Under the pieces are notes generated by a model. It had not been told where the DNA came from. It worked only from the letters and a program-made list of their open reading frames with translations, and ran no database searches. Made by a program: the position numbers and the translations under genes. Shown here piece after piece: positions 36,416 to 37,500 of a stretch of 37,500 bases of DNA. Location of the stretch: positions 522,909,637 to 522,947,136 of the forward strand of contig NC_081414.1 in assembly GCF_030272615.1 (NCBI RefSeq). The letters are read 5' to 3'. Origin of the DNA: Cryptomeria japonica. Its lineage: Eukaryota; Streptophyta; Pinopsida; Cupressales; Cupressaceae. The stretch's first letter is position 1, and each line of letters starts with the position of its first letter.

Positions 36416-36942
36416 CACTTCAAATCTGGCCCGCGATTAGCATTATTGTCATATGGTTTTTGCTTGTTTAATTCATGATGTCTGCATGGTTTTCTTGTGT
36501 TGATTTCATGATGGTTGTACTTATGTCCAGATGGCTTGCTTTCAATTTTACATTTCATTTATCTTCTTCTCAAGCGGTGGTAGTTTTTTGAGTTATTTTG
36601 TTTCATGTGGGGGATTTCGCTCGTGTGGCTATCTTGTGCTATTATTTGGCATGCTTATGTTGATTTTTGGTTATGAGCATCATGCAGAAATTGTCATCAT
36701 TTTTATGAAGGTGGCGTCCTGTGGTTGCTTTTTTGCACGTATGTTGTGGGTTTGCTTGAGGTAATATTTACTGTTGCGTCCTTTGGTGGTTGTGTTGTTC
36801 TCTCATAATGGAATTTGATCTCTTTATATTATTGTTCTCTCTCTTGGTTTTGCATTATCTTTTTAATGGAATCGGTGGGCTATCACATTTTGATGCCTCA
36901 CAAGCATTATGATTTCCAAGAATGTCATATTTTTATGATTAA
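36416..36942 (+). other. Unassigned T/G-rich stretch
   Basis: No conserved motif is recognised. A short frame from ATG 36866 (MESVGYHILMPHKHYDFQEC) to TAG near 36988 lies just before and overlaps the open frame at 36943 in another phase. It may be an upstream piece of the same coding sequence separated by a frameshift or an intron. Confidence 0.4.
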
Positions 36943-37500
36943 AAACTTGGTCGTCTATTTCAAGTTTATTCGCTGGATTTCTCTCTAGCTTTTCGCAAGG
37001 TTTTGGGAAAGCAATGGCTGGTGGAAAGCTCAGGTTGTTCTCTTGCTGAAATTGCATCTCATTTTCTTACTATCTATATGGATGTGCTTCTGGATTCTGT
37101 TATGGTCAGGGCACTTTTTGATGCATACTTCCACTCCTATTTCTACACTGTTGATGATTTGGATAGTGCATTATCTAATTACCATTTTGAATTTGGTAAT
37201 TTTGAGTATGGTGGTTTCCTATCTCATTCTCAGTTATTATCTTCTGGTTGGCACAGGGAGCTTCTTTCAATTTTAAGAAATGGCTTGATATCTAACCTAT
37301 ATGATGATACTTTGTTTGCTATGGTAGCTCTATTAGATCATGTATCACCAGATTGTTTGGCTGCAGCTATCAATTTATTTTCAGGTATTCACTTTCTCTT
37401 AGAATCGATGCATGTTGTTCGGTCTTCGCCAACTTTAGTATTGCCTATCCAGATGGTGCCTCCTGTAGATCTTGTTAATGTTGATACCCCCCCTTCTTCT
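36943..37500 (+). CDS. Unidentified open frame running off the window
   Basis: After TAA 36940-36942 this phase is open for 186 codons to the window end, starting KLGRLFQVYSLDFSLAF. No in-frame ATG occurs until about 37069, so the real start is unknown. The text looks protein-like: alternating hydrophobic and acidic helices (EIASHFLTIYMDVLLDSVM, LFAMVALLDHVSPDCLAAA) and an aromatic-rich middle (YHFEFGNFEYGGF), with a Pro-rich run at the edge. I do not recognise a family. Position downstream of a LINE suggests ORF1 of a further LINE, or a host gene exon; neither is supported by a motif. If the frame from ATG 36866 belongs to it, a frameshift lies near 36985. Confidence 0.45.

Overview
The window looks like repeat-dense nuclear DNA from a plant with a large genome. 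A gymnosperm is plausible, but the sequence alone does not prove it. I see no bacterial-style operons, no rRNA or tRNA gene, no CRISPR array and no intact host gene. Almost everything recognisable is a retrotransposon in some state of decay, and several are inserted inside one another.

Layout. Positions 1-1230 (minus strand) hold the C-terminal part of an L1-type LINE ORF2 with a zinc-binding segment and an RNase H domain. At about 1231-1398 a Ty3/gypsy protease-region reading frame (plus strand, 'gypsy-1') begins. A nested block of about 20.1 kb, 1399-21513, interrupts it, and it resumes in frame at 21519. The block carries a 5-bp target-site duplication, TCCTA, at 1394-1398 and 21514-21518. 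The outer member of the block is a minus-strand LTR element of the non-autonomous kind: LTRs at 1399-2354 and 7355-7999 plus 21252-21513, a tRNA-iMet-type primer site, reiterated polypurine tracts, a gag-like coiled-coil and zinc-knuckle region, and a second long reading frame of unknown function where pol should be. Its own right-hand LTR (the minus-strand 5' LTR) was later hit by a plus-strand chromovirus-like Ty3/gypsy element at 8000-21246 (13,247 bp, LTRs of 4,480 and 3,809 bp, target-site duplication ATATA). That element's 1,588-codon gag-pol frame is unbroken in phase but carries 26 stops, all TAG or TGA.

Rightwards, gypsy-1 continues to 24319 through a noncoding stretch with short tandem repeats and G-tracts, then a polypurine tract and an LTR (24320-25543). 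A second, heavily decayed gypsy pol region follows (about 26041-29230), then a diverged LTR of the same family (29311-30544). From 30545 to 33662 the DNA is AT-rich and unassigned except for a long inverted repeat (31587-31763). A 5'-truncated L1-type LINE (33663-35957, plus strand) with reverse transcriptase end, zinc-binding segment and RNase H follows, with a 240-bp duplicated 3' region. The window ends in an unidentified open frame (36943-37500) that runs off the right edge.

Order of events, from the nesting: gypsy-1 inserted first, the gag-plus-unknown-ORF element landed in its protease frame, and the chromovirus-like element landed in an LTR of that element. The best candidate for something not well described is the minus-strand non-autonomous element with its second ORF.
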